Source of the DNA: Actinosynnema sp040640215
GTDB taxonomy: Bacteria; Actinomycetota; Actinomycetes; Mycobacteriales; Pseudonocardiaceae
Direction: 5' to 3'
Assembly: GCF_040640215.1 (NCBI RefSeq)
Contig: NZ_JBFABG010000006.1
Location: forward strand, 1-64,000
DNA length: 64,000 nucleotides
The notes below the pieces were generated by a model. The model saw nothing but the letters and a program-made list of their open reading frames with translations. It did no database searches and was not told where the DNA came from. Shown piece by piece: positions 43,227 through 51,347 of this stretch (position 1 is its first letter; each line of letters begins with the position of its first letter). The position numbers and the translations under genes are program-made.

Positions 43227-45495
43227 GTTCGGCCTCCGCCCACAGTCGTGCCACCAGCTTCGGGTCGTACGCGGCCCGCTCCCCCGGCTCGTAGCGCACC
43301 CGCCGCAAGGTCCCGGTGAACGGGAAGGTGCGCTCCCGCAGGTGCGACGCCCAGTCGACCGGGCCGCCCCGGTCCTCCCCGACGCTGATGCCGGTGAACG
43401 GGGCCAGGCCGATCAGTTGCGGCACCGGTCCCAGGACGGCTTCGCCGGAACCGGTGTCCAGTGCGAACTCCCAGCGGAAGTCCGGCAGCGCCTCGGCGCG
43501 CAGCACCACCCGTGCCGCGCCTTCGGGGAGCGGGATCGGCGTGGTGCGGTGGATGTCGCCGTAGGCGTTGTAGGTCAGGTGGGCGTGGCCGTCGTCGACG
43601 TGCACGACGTAACCGCCGCCCTGGTCGCCGTGCGCGAACAGCACGCCGCGATCGCCCGGGGTGGTTTCGATGTCGGCGAAGGCGGTGAACGAGCGGAACT
43701 GGACCAGTTGTGCCGAGCGGTAGCGCTCCAGCAGCGGGGTGCCCGGGTAGAGGTCGACCGGGCGTTCCAGGCGTTCGTCGGCGGGCCGGCGCAGGGAGGC
43801 CGCCGGGCTGTGGTCGGTCAGCGGGAAGACCGCGTTGTGCCACGCGGCGGCTTCCCAGGCGGCGGCGAGTTCGGCGAGCTTGGCGGGGTGCTCGGCGGCG
43901 ACGTCCGTCGTCTCGGTCGGGTCCTCGGCGACGTGGTAGAGCTCCCACTCGCTGTCGTCGTACGGGGTTCCGGGGCGGTGCCGGGTGACGATCTTCCAGC
44001 CGTCCGCGTAGTAGCCGCGATTGCCGCCGGTCTCGGTGTACTGGGTGGTGTGCGGGCTCGTCGCGTCCGCCGACCGCAGGACCGGCGCGGCGCTGACGCC
44101 GTCCTGCTCCACGGCGGGCACGCCCTGCCGGTGGGTCGGGCGCGGCACGCCCGCCAGGTCGAGCAGGGTCGGTGCGACGTCGGTGACGTAGACGTACTGG
44201 TGGCGCAGCCCCGGTTCCAGGCCGGCGGGCCAGTGCACGATGAACGGGGTGCGCACGCCGCCCGCGTAGGTGTCGGACTTGTACAGCCGGAACGGGGTGT
44301 TGGACGCCTGGGCCCACCCCCTCGGGTAGTGGACGGTGGTCTGCGGACCGCCGAGCAGGTCCAGTTCCCGGGCCACGTCCCGTTCCCAGTCGCCGGGCAC
44401 GCCCGGCACGTGCACGAACTGGCTGAAGTAGCTGCGGGTCCCCTCCGCGCCGCCCTCGGCGGTGGCACCGTTGTCGGAGGTGAACACGATGACGGTGTCG
44501 TCGAGCTCCCCGTGCCGCCGCAGGGCCTCCACGATCCGCCCGACGCTCTCGTCCACATTGGACAAGGAGGCCGCGTAGACCTCCATGTACCGCGCGAACA
44601 GCTCGCGCCGCTCCGGCGGGAGCTCGTCCCAGGGCGAGACGTCGGCGTCGCGCGGCGGCAGGACCGTGCCGGGAGGGAACAGCCCTTCGGCGAGCTGCTT
44701 GGCGAACCGGCGGGACCGGATGACGTCCCAGCCCTCGTCGTAGCGGCCCCGGTAGCGGTCCAGGTCCGCCGGCTTCGCGCCGAGCGGGCCGTGCATCGCG
44801 TGGTGGGCGAAGTACAGGAAGAACGGCTTGTCGGGGTCGTTGGCGCGCAAGGTGTCGATCATCCGCACGGCCCGGTCGGTGAGGTCGTCGGTGAGGAAGT
44901 ACCCGTCGGGGTAGTCGCCGTCGTAGGGGCTGTTGTCCCACACCAGCCGGTGCGGGTGGTGCAGGTTGGTCAGACCTTCCAGGCTGCCGAAGTAGCGGTC
45001 GAACCCGCGCTGCAACGGCCACGACGACCGGTCGGCGGCGTCGTGGCTGGCCGCGTCCCGGGTCAGGTGCCACTTGCCGACCGCGAAGGTGGCGTACCCG
45101 GCGTCCCGCAACGACTCCGCCAGCGACGGCGCGTCGTCGGGGAGCTGGAAGGAGTACGCCGGGTAGCCGGGGTCGGCGTTGGCCGGGAAGGCGAACCCGG
45201 CGCGGTGCGGGTTCAGGCCGGTCAGCAGGGCGGCGCGGGACGGCGAGCACAGCGGCGTGGTGTGGTAGTTGGTCAGCCGCAGGCCGCCCGCCGCCAAGGC
45301 GTCCAGGTTCGGGGTCCGCACTTCGCCGCCGAACGGGCCGACGTCGGCGTAGCCGAGGTCGTCCACCAGCACCACGACGACGTTCGGTCCGCGCGGGCGG
45401 CGCTCGGCCGGCCACGCGGGGCGCGACGCGCCGAACGTGCGGCCGACCCGGCCGGCGAAGCCGTCGTAGCCCCGGGCGTGGGGAGGGAGGGTCAT
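43213..45495 (-). CDS. Sulfatase (formylglycine type)
   Basis: A 760-residue hydrolase of sulfate esters. The formylglycine motif PLCSPSRAALLTG (Cys83) matches C-x-P-S-R, VVVVLVDDLGYADVGPFGG gives the calcium Asp pair, and KWHLTR, HHAMHGPLG and FTSDNGATAEGG supply remaining active-site residues. There is no signal peptide, so it acts in the cytoplasm on imported substrate; it needs a formylglycine-generating enzyme not encoded here. About 200 C-terminal residues after 560 form an extra beta-rich domain. It lies inside a transporter operon between permease and ATPase genes, strongly tying transport to desulfation. ATG 45495 with AAAGGA upstream. Confidence 0.92.
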   Translation of the reverse strand: MTLPPHARGYDGFAGRVGRTFGASRPAWPAERRPRGPNVVVVLVDDLGYADVGPFGGEVRTPNLDALAAGGLRLTNYHTTPLCSPSRAALLTGLNPHRAGFAFPANADPGYPAYSFQLPDDAPSLAESLRDAGYATFAVGKWHLTRDAASHDAADRSSWPLQRGFDRYFGSLEGLTNLHHPHRLVWDNSPYDGDYPDGYFLTDDLTDRAVRMIDTLRANDPDKPFFLYFAHHAMHGPLGAKPADLDRYRGRYDEGWDVIRSRRFAKQLAEGLFPPGTVLPPRDADVSPWDELPPERRELFARYMEVYAASLSNVDESVGRIVEALRRHGELDDTVIVFTSDNGATAEGGAEGTRSYFSQFVHVPGVPGDWERDVARELDLLGGPQTTVHYPRGWAQASNTPFRLYKSDTYAGGVRTPFIVHWPAGLEPGLRHQYVYVTDVAPTLLDLAGVPRPTHRQGVPAVEQDGVSAAPVLRSADATSPHTTQYTETGGNRGYYADGWKIVTRHRPGTPYDDSEWELYHVAEDPTETTDVAAEHPAKLAELAAAWEAAAWHNAVFPLTDHSPAASLRRPADERLERPVDLYPGTPLLERYRSAQLVQFRSFTAFADIETTPGDRGVLFAHGDQGGGYVVHVDDGHAHLTYNAYGDIHRTTPIPLPEGAARVVLRAEALPDFRWEFALDTGSGEAVLGPVPQLIGLAPFTGISVGEDRGGPVDWASHLRERTFPFTGTLRRVRYEPGERAAYDPKLVARLWAEAERVYD

Positions 45496-45510
45496 CGGGG
45501 TGGTCCTTTC

Positions 45511-46308
45511 TCAGCCCCGGGCCGCGTTGGCGGCCTGGGCGACGAGCTGGAAACCCAGCACCAGCACGGCGGTCACGGCCAGCGGGCCGAGGGCGAACAG
45601 GGGGTTGAGGTCGAGGTAGCGCAAGGACGTGGTGAGCACCGCGCCGAGCGACGGGTCCGGTGGGCTGACGCCGATGCCGAGCACGCTCATGGCCCCCTCG
45701 ATGAACACCGCCACCGACATGGACAGCGCGAGCTGCACGACGAGCGGTTCCAGCGAGTTCGGCAGCACGTGGGTGCGCAGCACGTGGGTGCGCCCGCCGC
45801 CGATCACCTCGGCGGCGGTGACGAACTGGGCTTCGCGCACCCGCAGCACGGCCGAGCGCAGCAGCCGGCCGAACACGGGGATCTCCACCACCGTGATCAC
45901 GATCATCACCGACGTGGTGCCCGGCCCGATCACCGCCGCCAACCCCACCGCCAGGATGAGCTGCGGGAACGCCAGCAGCACGTCGAAGAACCGCTGCACG
46001 GCGACGTCCAGGGCGCTGGAGAACGTCGCCAGCGCCCCGATCGCGCAGCCGATCAGCGCCCCGACGGGCACCGCCGTCAGGCTGATCAGCAGGTCGACGC
46101 GGATACCGGACAGCAGCCGCGACAGCACGTCCCGGTTGAGGTCGTCGGTGCCCAGCGGGTGCGCGGCGGAGGGCCCGAGCAGGTTCGCGTCCGGGATCTG
46201 CTGGTACGGGTCCCACGACACGAGCAGCGGCCCGACCAGCCCGGCCACCGCGACCACGCCGACCAGGACCAGCCCGACCAGTCCCCGACCCCGGGTCAGC
46301 GCGCTCAC
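45511..46308 (-). CDS. ABC transporter permease, DppC type
   Basis: A 265-residue inner-membrane permease with about six transmembrane helices. GTDDLNRDVLSRLLSGIRVD near residue 55 is the family hallmark, and the cytoplasmic loop that contacts the ATPase has AAEVIGGGRTHVLRTHVLPN. GTG 46308 overlaps the preceding permease stop by four bases. Part of the sulfate-ester importer. Confidence 0.9.
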   Translation of the reverse strand: MSALTRGRGLVGLVLVGVVAVAGLVGPLLVSWDPYQQIPDANLLGPSAAHPLGTDDLNRDVLSRLLSGIRVDLLISLTAVPVGALIGCAIGALATFSSALDVAVQRFFDVLLAFPQLILAVGLAAVIGPGTTSVMIVITVVEIPVFGRLLRSAVLRVREAQFVTAAEVIGGGRTHVLRTHVLPNSLEPLVVQLALSMSVAVFIEGAMSVLGIGVSPPDPSLGAVLTTSLRYLDLNPLFALGPLAVTAVLVLGFQLVAQAANAARG

Positions 46309-47264
46309 CGCCGGCCGCCCAACCGGACCCGGGGGTCCAGCGCCGCGTGGGCCACGTCGGTGAGCAACTGGACCAGCACGAACACCGTGACCGACAGCAT
46401 CAGCAACGCCTGCACCACCGGGTAGTCGCGCCGGGTGATGCCCTGCTCGACCAGCATCCCCAGGCCCGGCCAGGAGAAGATGGACTCCACCAGCACCGCG
46501 CCGCCCAGCAGCGCCCCGGTCTGCAACCCCAGCGCGGTCACCGCGACCGGCAGCGCGCCGCGCAGGGCGTGCCGCACCACGACCTCCCGGTCGCGCACGC
46601 CGGCCGCGCGGACCGTGGTCACGTAGTCCTGGCGCAGTTCGCCGCGCAACGTCTCGGCGAGGAACCCGGTGAGCACCCCCGCCACCGGCAGCGCCAGGCA
46701 CACCGCCGGCAGCACCAGGTACTGCGCGGTGATGTCGACCCGGTCCAGCAACCCGGCGGGCGGCACGCCCCCGGTGGGCAGCAGCCGGAAGAACACCCCG
46801 AACACCAGGATCAGCACCACCCCGGTGACGAACGTCGGCAGCGCGACCGACGCGGTGTGGAACCCGGTCAGCAGCCGGTCCACCCACGGGTTGCGGGTGG
46901 CCGCCCACACCGGGCCCAGCACCAGCGCGGTCAGCGCCGCCAGCAGCAGCGCGGCCAGCGTCAACGTCGCGGTGTTGGCCAGCCCGTCGGCCACCAGCCC
47001 GGCGATGTCGCCGCCGATCAGGAACGACCGCCCGAGGTCGCCGGACAGCAGCCCGCCGACCCAGTGCAGGTACTGCGACCCGACCGGCCGGTCCAGGCCG
47101 AGTTCGGCGCGGATCGCGGCGACGGCCTCGGGCGGCGCGTCGGCACCGGCCAGCACCGCCGCCGCGTCGCCGGGGATCGCCCGGATCAGCAGGAAGATCA
47201 GCACCGACGCCAGCCACAGCACGATCAGCGCCGAGGGCAGTCGCCGCACCAGGTAGCCGGTCAC
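46305..47264 (-). CDS. ABC transporter permease, DppB type
   Basis: A 319-residue permease with about six helices. The N-terminal RRLPSALIVLWLASVLIF, then RAIPGDAA and LGLDRPVGSQYLHWVGGLLS, are typical of DppB/OppB proteins; the coupling loop reads DYVTTVRAAGVRDREVVVRH. GTG 47264 overlaps the binding-protein stop by four bases, and its own stop overlaps the DppC-type start. Confidence 0.9.
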   Translation of the reverse strand: MTGYLVRRLPSALIVLWLASVLIFLLIRAIPGDAAAVLAGADAPPEAVAAIRAELGLDRPVGSQYLHWVGGLLSGDLGRSFLIGGDIAGLVADGLANTATLTLAALLLAALTALVLGPVWAATRNPWVDRLLTGFHTASVALPTFVTGVVLILVFGVFFRLLPTGGVPPAGLLDRVDITAQYLVLPAVCLALPVAGVLTGFLAETLRGELRQDYVTTVRAAGVRDREVVVRHALRGALPVAVTALGLQTGALLGGAVLVESIFSWPGLGMLVEQGITRRDYPVVQALLMLSVTVFVLVQLLTDVAHAALDPRVRLGGRR

Positions 47265-48826
47265 CTCAGGTGCGCCTTGCCGAGGTCGAGCTCACGCCGC
47301 CGGGACCAGTCCACGCCCTGGAGGGCGTCGCGCACCACGAACTGCTCCAGCACCACGCCGATCTCGGCCAGGAACCCGCCGGCCAACAACTGCTCGGACA
47401 CCTCGCGGTACGCGGCGGTGGCCTCGGGCCCGGTCGCGGCGGGCAGCGTCCACGCGGCCTCGGCGGCGGCCGTGTAGGCCGGCGAGGAGAACCGCGAGGC
47501 GTTGCGGCGGGCGTTGAACGGGTAGGCGCTGACGGTCAGCGTGGCCGGCGACAACTGCGCCCAGGAGTGGTTGGTGGTCCACAGGCCGGGGAACTGCGCG
47601 CCGATCAACTGCTTGACGAACTGGGTGGAGTCCACCGGTTCCAGCTTCACCGCGATCCCGACCTCGGCCAGGTTGTTCTGCACGATCTGCGCGATGGCGG
47701 TGAACGCCGGGTCGTTGCCGACGTAGGCGAGCGGGATCTCCGGGAGGGGTGCGCCGTGCTCGGCGAGCAGCGCCTCGGCCTTGCCGACGTCGCGCCGGTG
47801 GCGGCGGTCGAGCTCCTCGTCGTAGGCCGGGCTCGTGCGCGGCCACGGCAGCGACGCGGGGTAGCCCTGGTCGCGGTAGACCTCCTTGATGATCCGGTCG
47901 CGGTCCAGGGCGTGGGCGACGGCCTGGCGGACCTTCGGGTCGTCGAGGCCGGGCGCGGTCACGTTCAGGCCCACGTACGCCTGGAGTTCCGCGCCCGCCA
48001 ACGGAATCGAGCGCAGGCCGGGCGTGGCCGCTGCGGCCTCCGCGTCCCGGTAGCCGATGCCGCGCGCCAGGTGCACCTGGCCGGATTTCACCGCCGCCAG
48101 CAGCGATTGGCCGTCCGGCACGACCCGCACGTGCAACCCGTCCAGGTACGGCGCGCCGTCCCAGTGGTCGGCGTTGCGGGTGAACGTCAGATCGGTGTTG
48201 GGCCGCCACGACTCGAACTCGAACGCGCCGGTGCCGACGAACCGCTTGCCCGACGCGATGTCGCCCGCCGTCTCCGAGTCGATCACCGGCACCGTCTCCA
48301 GCAGGTCGAACAGGTTGCTCACCGGGTGCTCCAAGCGCAGCACGACCTGGTCCGGCGCGGGCGTCTCGATTCCGGTGACCGCCTTGGCGGTGCTCAGGAG
48401 CTGGCCGTTCCACCGGGGGTCGGTGTAGGTCTCCAGCGAGTACTTGACGTCCGCCGAGGTGAACGGCCGGCCGGTGTGGAACTTGACGCCCCCGCGCAGC
48501 TTCAGGGTCACCGTCCGGCCGCCGTCGCCGACCGCCCACTCGGTGGCCAGCGCGGGTTTCGGGTCGAGCCCCTCCCGGTCGTAGCGGACCAGGCTGTCGT
48601 AGACCAGGCCGACCAGGGTGGTGATGGCCGCGTTGCTGTTGGTGAACACGTTGGCGGGCACCAGGTCCAGGGTGACGCCGAGTTCGGCGATCCCACCCGT
48701 CCGGGGCGCGGCCGAGGCGTCGCCCGCCGAGCTCCGCGCGTCCACCGCCGACTGGCAGGCCGTCGTGGCGAGCAGCAGCGCGGCCCCGGTGAGGGCCTTG
48801 AGCGTCGCACGTCTGGTCAGGTTCAT
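47261..48826 (-). CDS. ABC transporter substrate-binding lipoprotein, family 5
   Basis: A 521-residue periplasmic-type binding protein of the peptide/opine class. The N-terminus has a twin-arginine-like TRRATLKAL and a lipobox LLATTAC (Cys24), indicating export and lipid anchoring. Family landmarks include TLKLRGGVKFHTGRPFTSAD, RFVGTGAFEFESWRP and RQAVAHALDRDRIIKEVY. Given the sulfatase in the same operon, the ligand is probably a sulfate ester rather than a peptide. ATG 48826 overlaps the ROK stop by four bases. Confidence 0.92.
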   Translation of the reverse strand: MNLTRRATLKALTGAALLLATTACQSAVDARSSAGDASAAPRTGGIAELGVTLDLVPANVFTNSNAAITTLVGLVYDSLVRYDREGLDPKPALATEWAVGDGGRTVTLKLRGGVKFHTGRPFTSADVKYSLETYTDPRWNGQLLSTAKAVTGIETPAPDQVVLRLEHPVSNLFDLLETVPVIDSETAGDIASGKRFVGTGAFEFESWRPNTDLTFTRNADHWDGAPYLDGLHVRVVPDGQSLLAAVKSGQVHLARGIGYRDAEAAAATPGLRSIPLAGAELQAYVGLNVTAPGLDDPKVRQAVAHALDRDRIIKEVYRDQGYPASLPWPRTSPAYDEELDRRHRRDVGKAEALLAEHGAPLPEIPLAYVGNDPAFTAIAQIVQNNLAEVGIAVKLEPVDSTQFVKQLIGAQFPGLWTTNHSWAQLSPATLTVSAYPFNARRNASRFSSPAYTAAAEAAWTLPAATGPEATAAYREVSEQLLAGGFLAEIGVVLEQFVVRDALQGVDWSRRRELDLGKAHLR

Positions 48827-50010
48827 CGGGCGGTTGCCTTCCTCGCGTCGTCGAGCAGGTCCAGCGGGTGGTCGAACAGGCGGTTGAGCAGGCCGGTGCA
48901 CGCGGCGGTGGCCTGGAGCGCGGGGCCCAGGCGGGTCACCGAGACGATGTCCGCGCCGGGCAGGGTCGTGGTGTCGGCGAACGCCCGCAGCAGGTCCGGC
49001 AGGCGTTCGGCGGGGTCGGTGATGGCCTGGCCGCCGAGCACGACGCGGTCCGGGTTGAACGCGTCGCGCAGCAGCCCGACCGCGCGGCCCAGCGCGGTGG
49101 CGCGCTCGACCAGCAGCCGCCCGGCGGTGCCGTCGCCGCGCCGCGCGGCCGACCGGACCAACCGGATGTCGGGCTCGGCGACCACGCCCGCGCGGACCGC
49201 GCGCTCGGCCACCGTGCGGTCCGCGACCGTCGCCTCCAGGCAGCCCGTCGCGCCGCACGGGCACCGCGCGTCGCCGCCGATCGGCAGGTGCGCGATGCTG
49301 CCGCCCCCGCCGGGGCCGCGGTGCAGCGCGCCGTCCACGGCGAACGCGATGCCGACCACCTCGCGGGCGTAGAAGTAGAGCAGGCTGGACACCCTCGGCC
49401 CCCAGCCGAACAGCAGCTCGGCGTTGGCCATCGCGGCGACGTGCCCGTCCAGGTGCACCGGCAGGCCGGTGGCCCGGTGCAGCAGCTCGGCGGCAGGCAC
49501 CCGGTGCCAGCCCAGCCGCTCGTGGTCGAGCAGGCCGCGCGCCGCGTCCACCAGGCCGCCGCTGGCCAGGCCGATGCCCACCACCGTGCGGCCCGCGCGG
49601 CGGCGCAGGAACGCCCGCACCTTGCCCGCGATGTGCGCCAGGGCGTCCTCCGCGCTGCCGCCGGGCGTGGGGATCTCCTCCGAGTCCAGCAGCGTGCCGT
49701 GCAGGTCGGCCAGGCCGTAGGTGGTGGTGCTCACCCCGATGTGCACGCCGCACGCGGCGAACACGGTCTCGTCCAGCGCGATCGGCACCCGTGGCCGGCC
49801 GATCGCACCGGCCGGCACCAGGTCCGGGAACTCGCGCAGCAGGCCCACGTCCATCAGCGCGGCCACCTGCCTGCTGACCGTGGGCATGCTCAACCCGGTG
49901 TGCTGCCCGATCGCGGCCCGCGAGAGCGGGCCCTCGCGGCGGATCACGGCGAGCACCGCGGCGGCGTTGGCGGCGCGGACGCCGGGGCGGGCGCGCGGGG
50001 TCTCGATCAC
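48823..50010 (-). CDS. ROK-family regulator of the sulfate-ester operon
   Basis: A 395-residue NagC-type repressor. The winged helix is at about 15-75 (AAIGQHTGLSMPTVSRQVAA). The ROK domain has VVGIGLASGGLVDAARGLL, GGSIAHLPIGG and the zinc motif CPCGATGCLEA. It is the first gene of a six-gene chain in which all genes overlap or nearly touch, so it is autoregulated with the transporter and sulfatase. GTG 50010 has GGAGAGGG about ten bases upstream; frame extends further left without support. ROK repressors usually bind sugars, which hints that the imported ester may be a sulfated sugar. Confidence 0.88.
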   Translation of the reverse strand: MIETPRARPGVRAANAAAVLAVIRREGPLSRAAIGQHTGLSMPTVSRQVAALMDVGLLREFPDLVPAGAIGRPRVPIALDETVFAACGVHIGVSTTTYGLADLHGTLLDSEEIPTPGGSAEDALAHIAGKVRAFLRRRAGRTVVGIGLASGGLVDAARGLLDHERLGWHRVPAAELLHRATGLPVHLDGHVAAMANAELLFGWGPRVSSLLYFYAREVVGIAFAVDGALHRGPGGGGSIAHLPIGGDARCPCGATGCLEATVADRTVAERAVRAGVVAEPDIRLVRSAARRGDGTAGRLLVERATALGRAVGLLRDAFNPDRVVLGGQAITDPAERLPDLLRAFADTTTLPGADIVSVTRLGPALQATAACTGLLNRLFDHPLDLLDDARKATAR

Positions 50011-50325
50011 GGTGGACAACCCTCTCCGGACGTTCTCGGGCAGCACGAGGACGCCCGTTTTCGTTCGGGCGGACGAGGAAATCGCGGGAGCCGGCGGGCG
50101 GCCGGCGGCGGAGGTCAGCAACAGCGGTGCACAGCCGAAGACTCCGTGTGTCCACTTCGGAAGTCAACGACGTCCGGGATATGGAATTCCGACGACTACT
50201 TATTTTCAGTGGTTGACGGAACCTTGTTGGCGCGGTCGGGGCGTTCGTACCGTTCGACGGGCGGGCCGGGTCCCGCTCTCCGGCCGCGACCGCGCGGCGC
50301 GAACCACCCAGTCGAAGGGAACACC
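50011..50325. promoter_or_regulatory. Divergent promoter region, sulfate-ester locus
   Basis: These 315 bases separate the ROK operon and the alkylsulfatase gene. An AT-rich core (50179-50215) contains GGAATTCC at 50183-50190 and TTGACG at 50213, a -35 candidate rightward; TTGACT reads leftward at about 50162-50167. No -10 partner is convincing for either. Confidence 0.4.
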
Positions 50326-51276
50326 GTGAGCCTGTCTGTGGAAACCGCGGGAACCGAAGTGTCCGGAGCACCGGCCGGCGAGGTGTCGGTGGTGCGGCTC
50401 GGGTCGGCCATCGGCGCGCGGGTCGACGGCGTGCGCCTGGGCGGCGACCTCGACGCCACGACCGTCGCGCGGGTCCGGTCGGCGTTGCTGGCCAACAAGG
50501 TCGTGTTCTTCCGGGGCCAGCACCACCTGGACGACGCGGGCCAGCTCGCGTTCGGGAAGCTGCTGGGCACGCCGACGCTGGCGCACCCGACCGTGCGCGG
50601 GCGGGACAACGCCAACGTGCTGCCGATCGACTCCGACTACGGCAAGGCCAATAGCTGGCACACCGACGTGACCTTCGTCGACCGGGTGCCCGCGATCAGC
50701 ATCCTGCGCGCGGTGCACCTGCCCCCGTACGGCGGCGACACGACGTGGGCCAGCACCGTCGCCGCGTACGAGACGCTGCCGCCGTCGCTGAAGGCGTTGG
50801 TGGACAACCTGTGGGCGGTGCACACCAACGCCTACGACTACGCGGCCAACGTCGACGAGCTGCGCATCGGTGGCGTGGACGTGAAAACCGAGGGATACCG
50901 CAAGGAGTTCGTGTCCGACCTGTACGAGACCGAACACCCGGTGGTGCGCGTGCACCCGGAGACCGGAGAGCGCGCGTTGCTCCTCGGGCACTTCGTGAAG
51001 CGCCTGGTGGGGTTGTCCTCCACCGAGTCGCAGGCGGTGTTCCAGCTACTCCAGCAGCGGGTCACGCGCCTGGAGCACACCGTGCGCTGGCGCTGGGAGG
51101 ACGGCGACGTGGCGATCTGGGACAACCGCGCCACGCAGCACTACGCGATCGCCGACTACGACGACCAGGCGCGCCGGTTGCACCGCATCACGTTGGCGGG
51201 CGACGTGCCGGTGGGCATCGACGGCACGCCGAGCGTGGTCCGCCAGGGCGACGCCGCGCACTACTCCGCCTTGTAG
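50326..51276 (+). CDS. Fe(II)/2-oxoglutarate alkylsulfatase, AtsK/Rv3406-like
   Basis: A 316-residue TauD-family dioxygenase that would oxidise an alkyl sulfate at the ester carbon and release sulfate plus aldehyde. The metal site is His112-x-Asp114 (SWHTDVTFVDR) and His272 (RATQHYAIADY), with Arg287 for 2-oxoglutarate. YGGDTTWASTVAAYETLP, LWAVHTNAYDYAA and GDVAIWDNRATQHYAIADY closely resemble mycobacterial Rv3406 and Pseudomonas AtsK rather than taurine enzymes. GTG 50326 has AAGGGA six bases upstream. It diverges from the sulfatase-transporter operon, so both sulfate-ester routes are under neighbouring control. Confidence 0.9.
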   Translation: MSLSVETAGTEVSGAPAGEVSVVRLGSAIGARVDGVRLGGDLDATTVARVRSALLANKVVFFRGQHHLDDAGQLAFGKLLGTPTLAHPTVRGRDNANVLPIDSDYGKANSWHTDVTFVDRVPAISILRAVHLPPYGGDTTWASTVAAYETLPPSLKALVDNLWAVHTNAYDYAANVDELRIGGVDVKTEGYRKEFVSDLYETEHPVVRVHPETGERALLLGHFVKRLVGLSSTESQAVFQLLQQRVTRLEHTVRWRWEDGDVAIWDNRATQHYAIADYDDQARRLHRITLAGDVPVGIDGTPSVVRQGDAAHYSAL

Positions 51277-51347
51277 CCGGCAGCGGGCCGCGTGGTCGAA
51301 CCCCGGTGTTACTGTGCGGCCGAGCGCACTCCGGGGGGAGATCGTCG

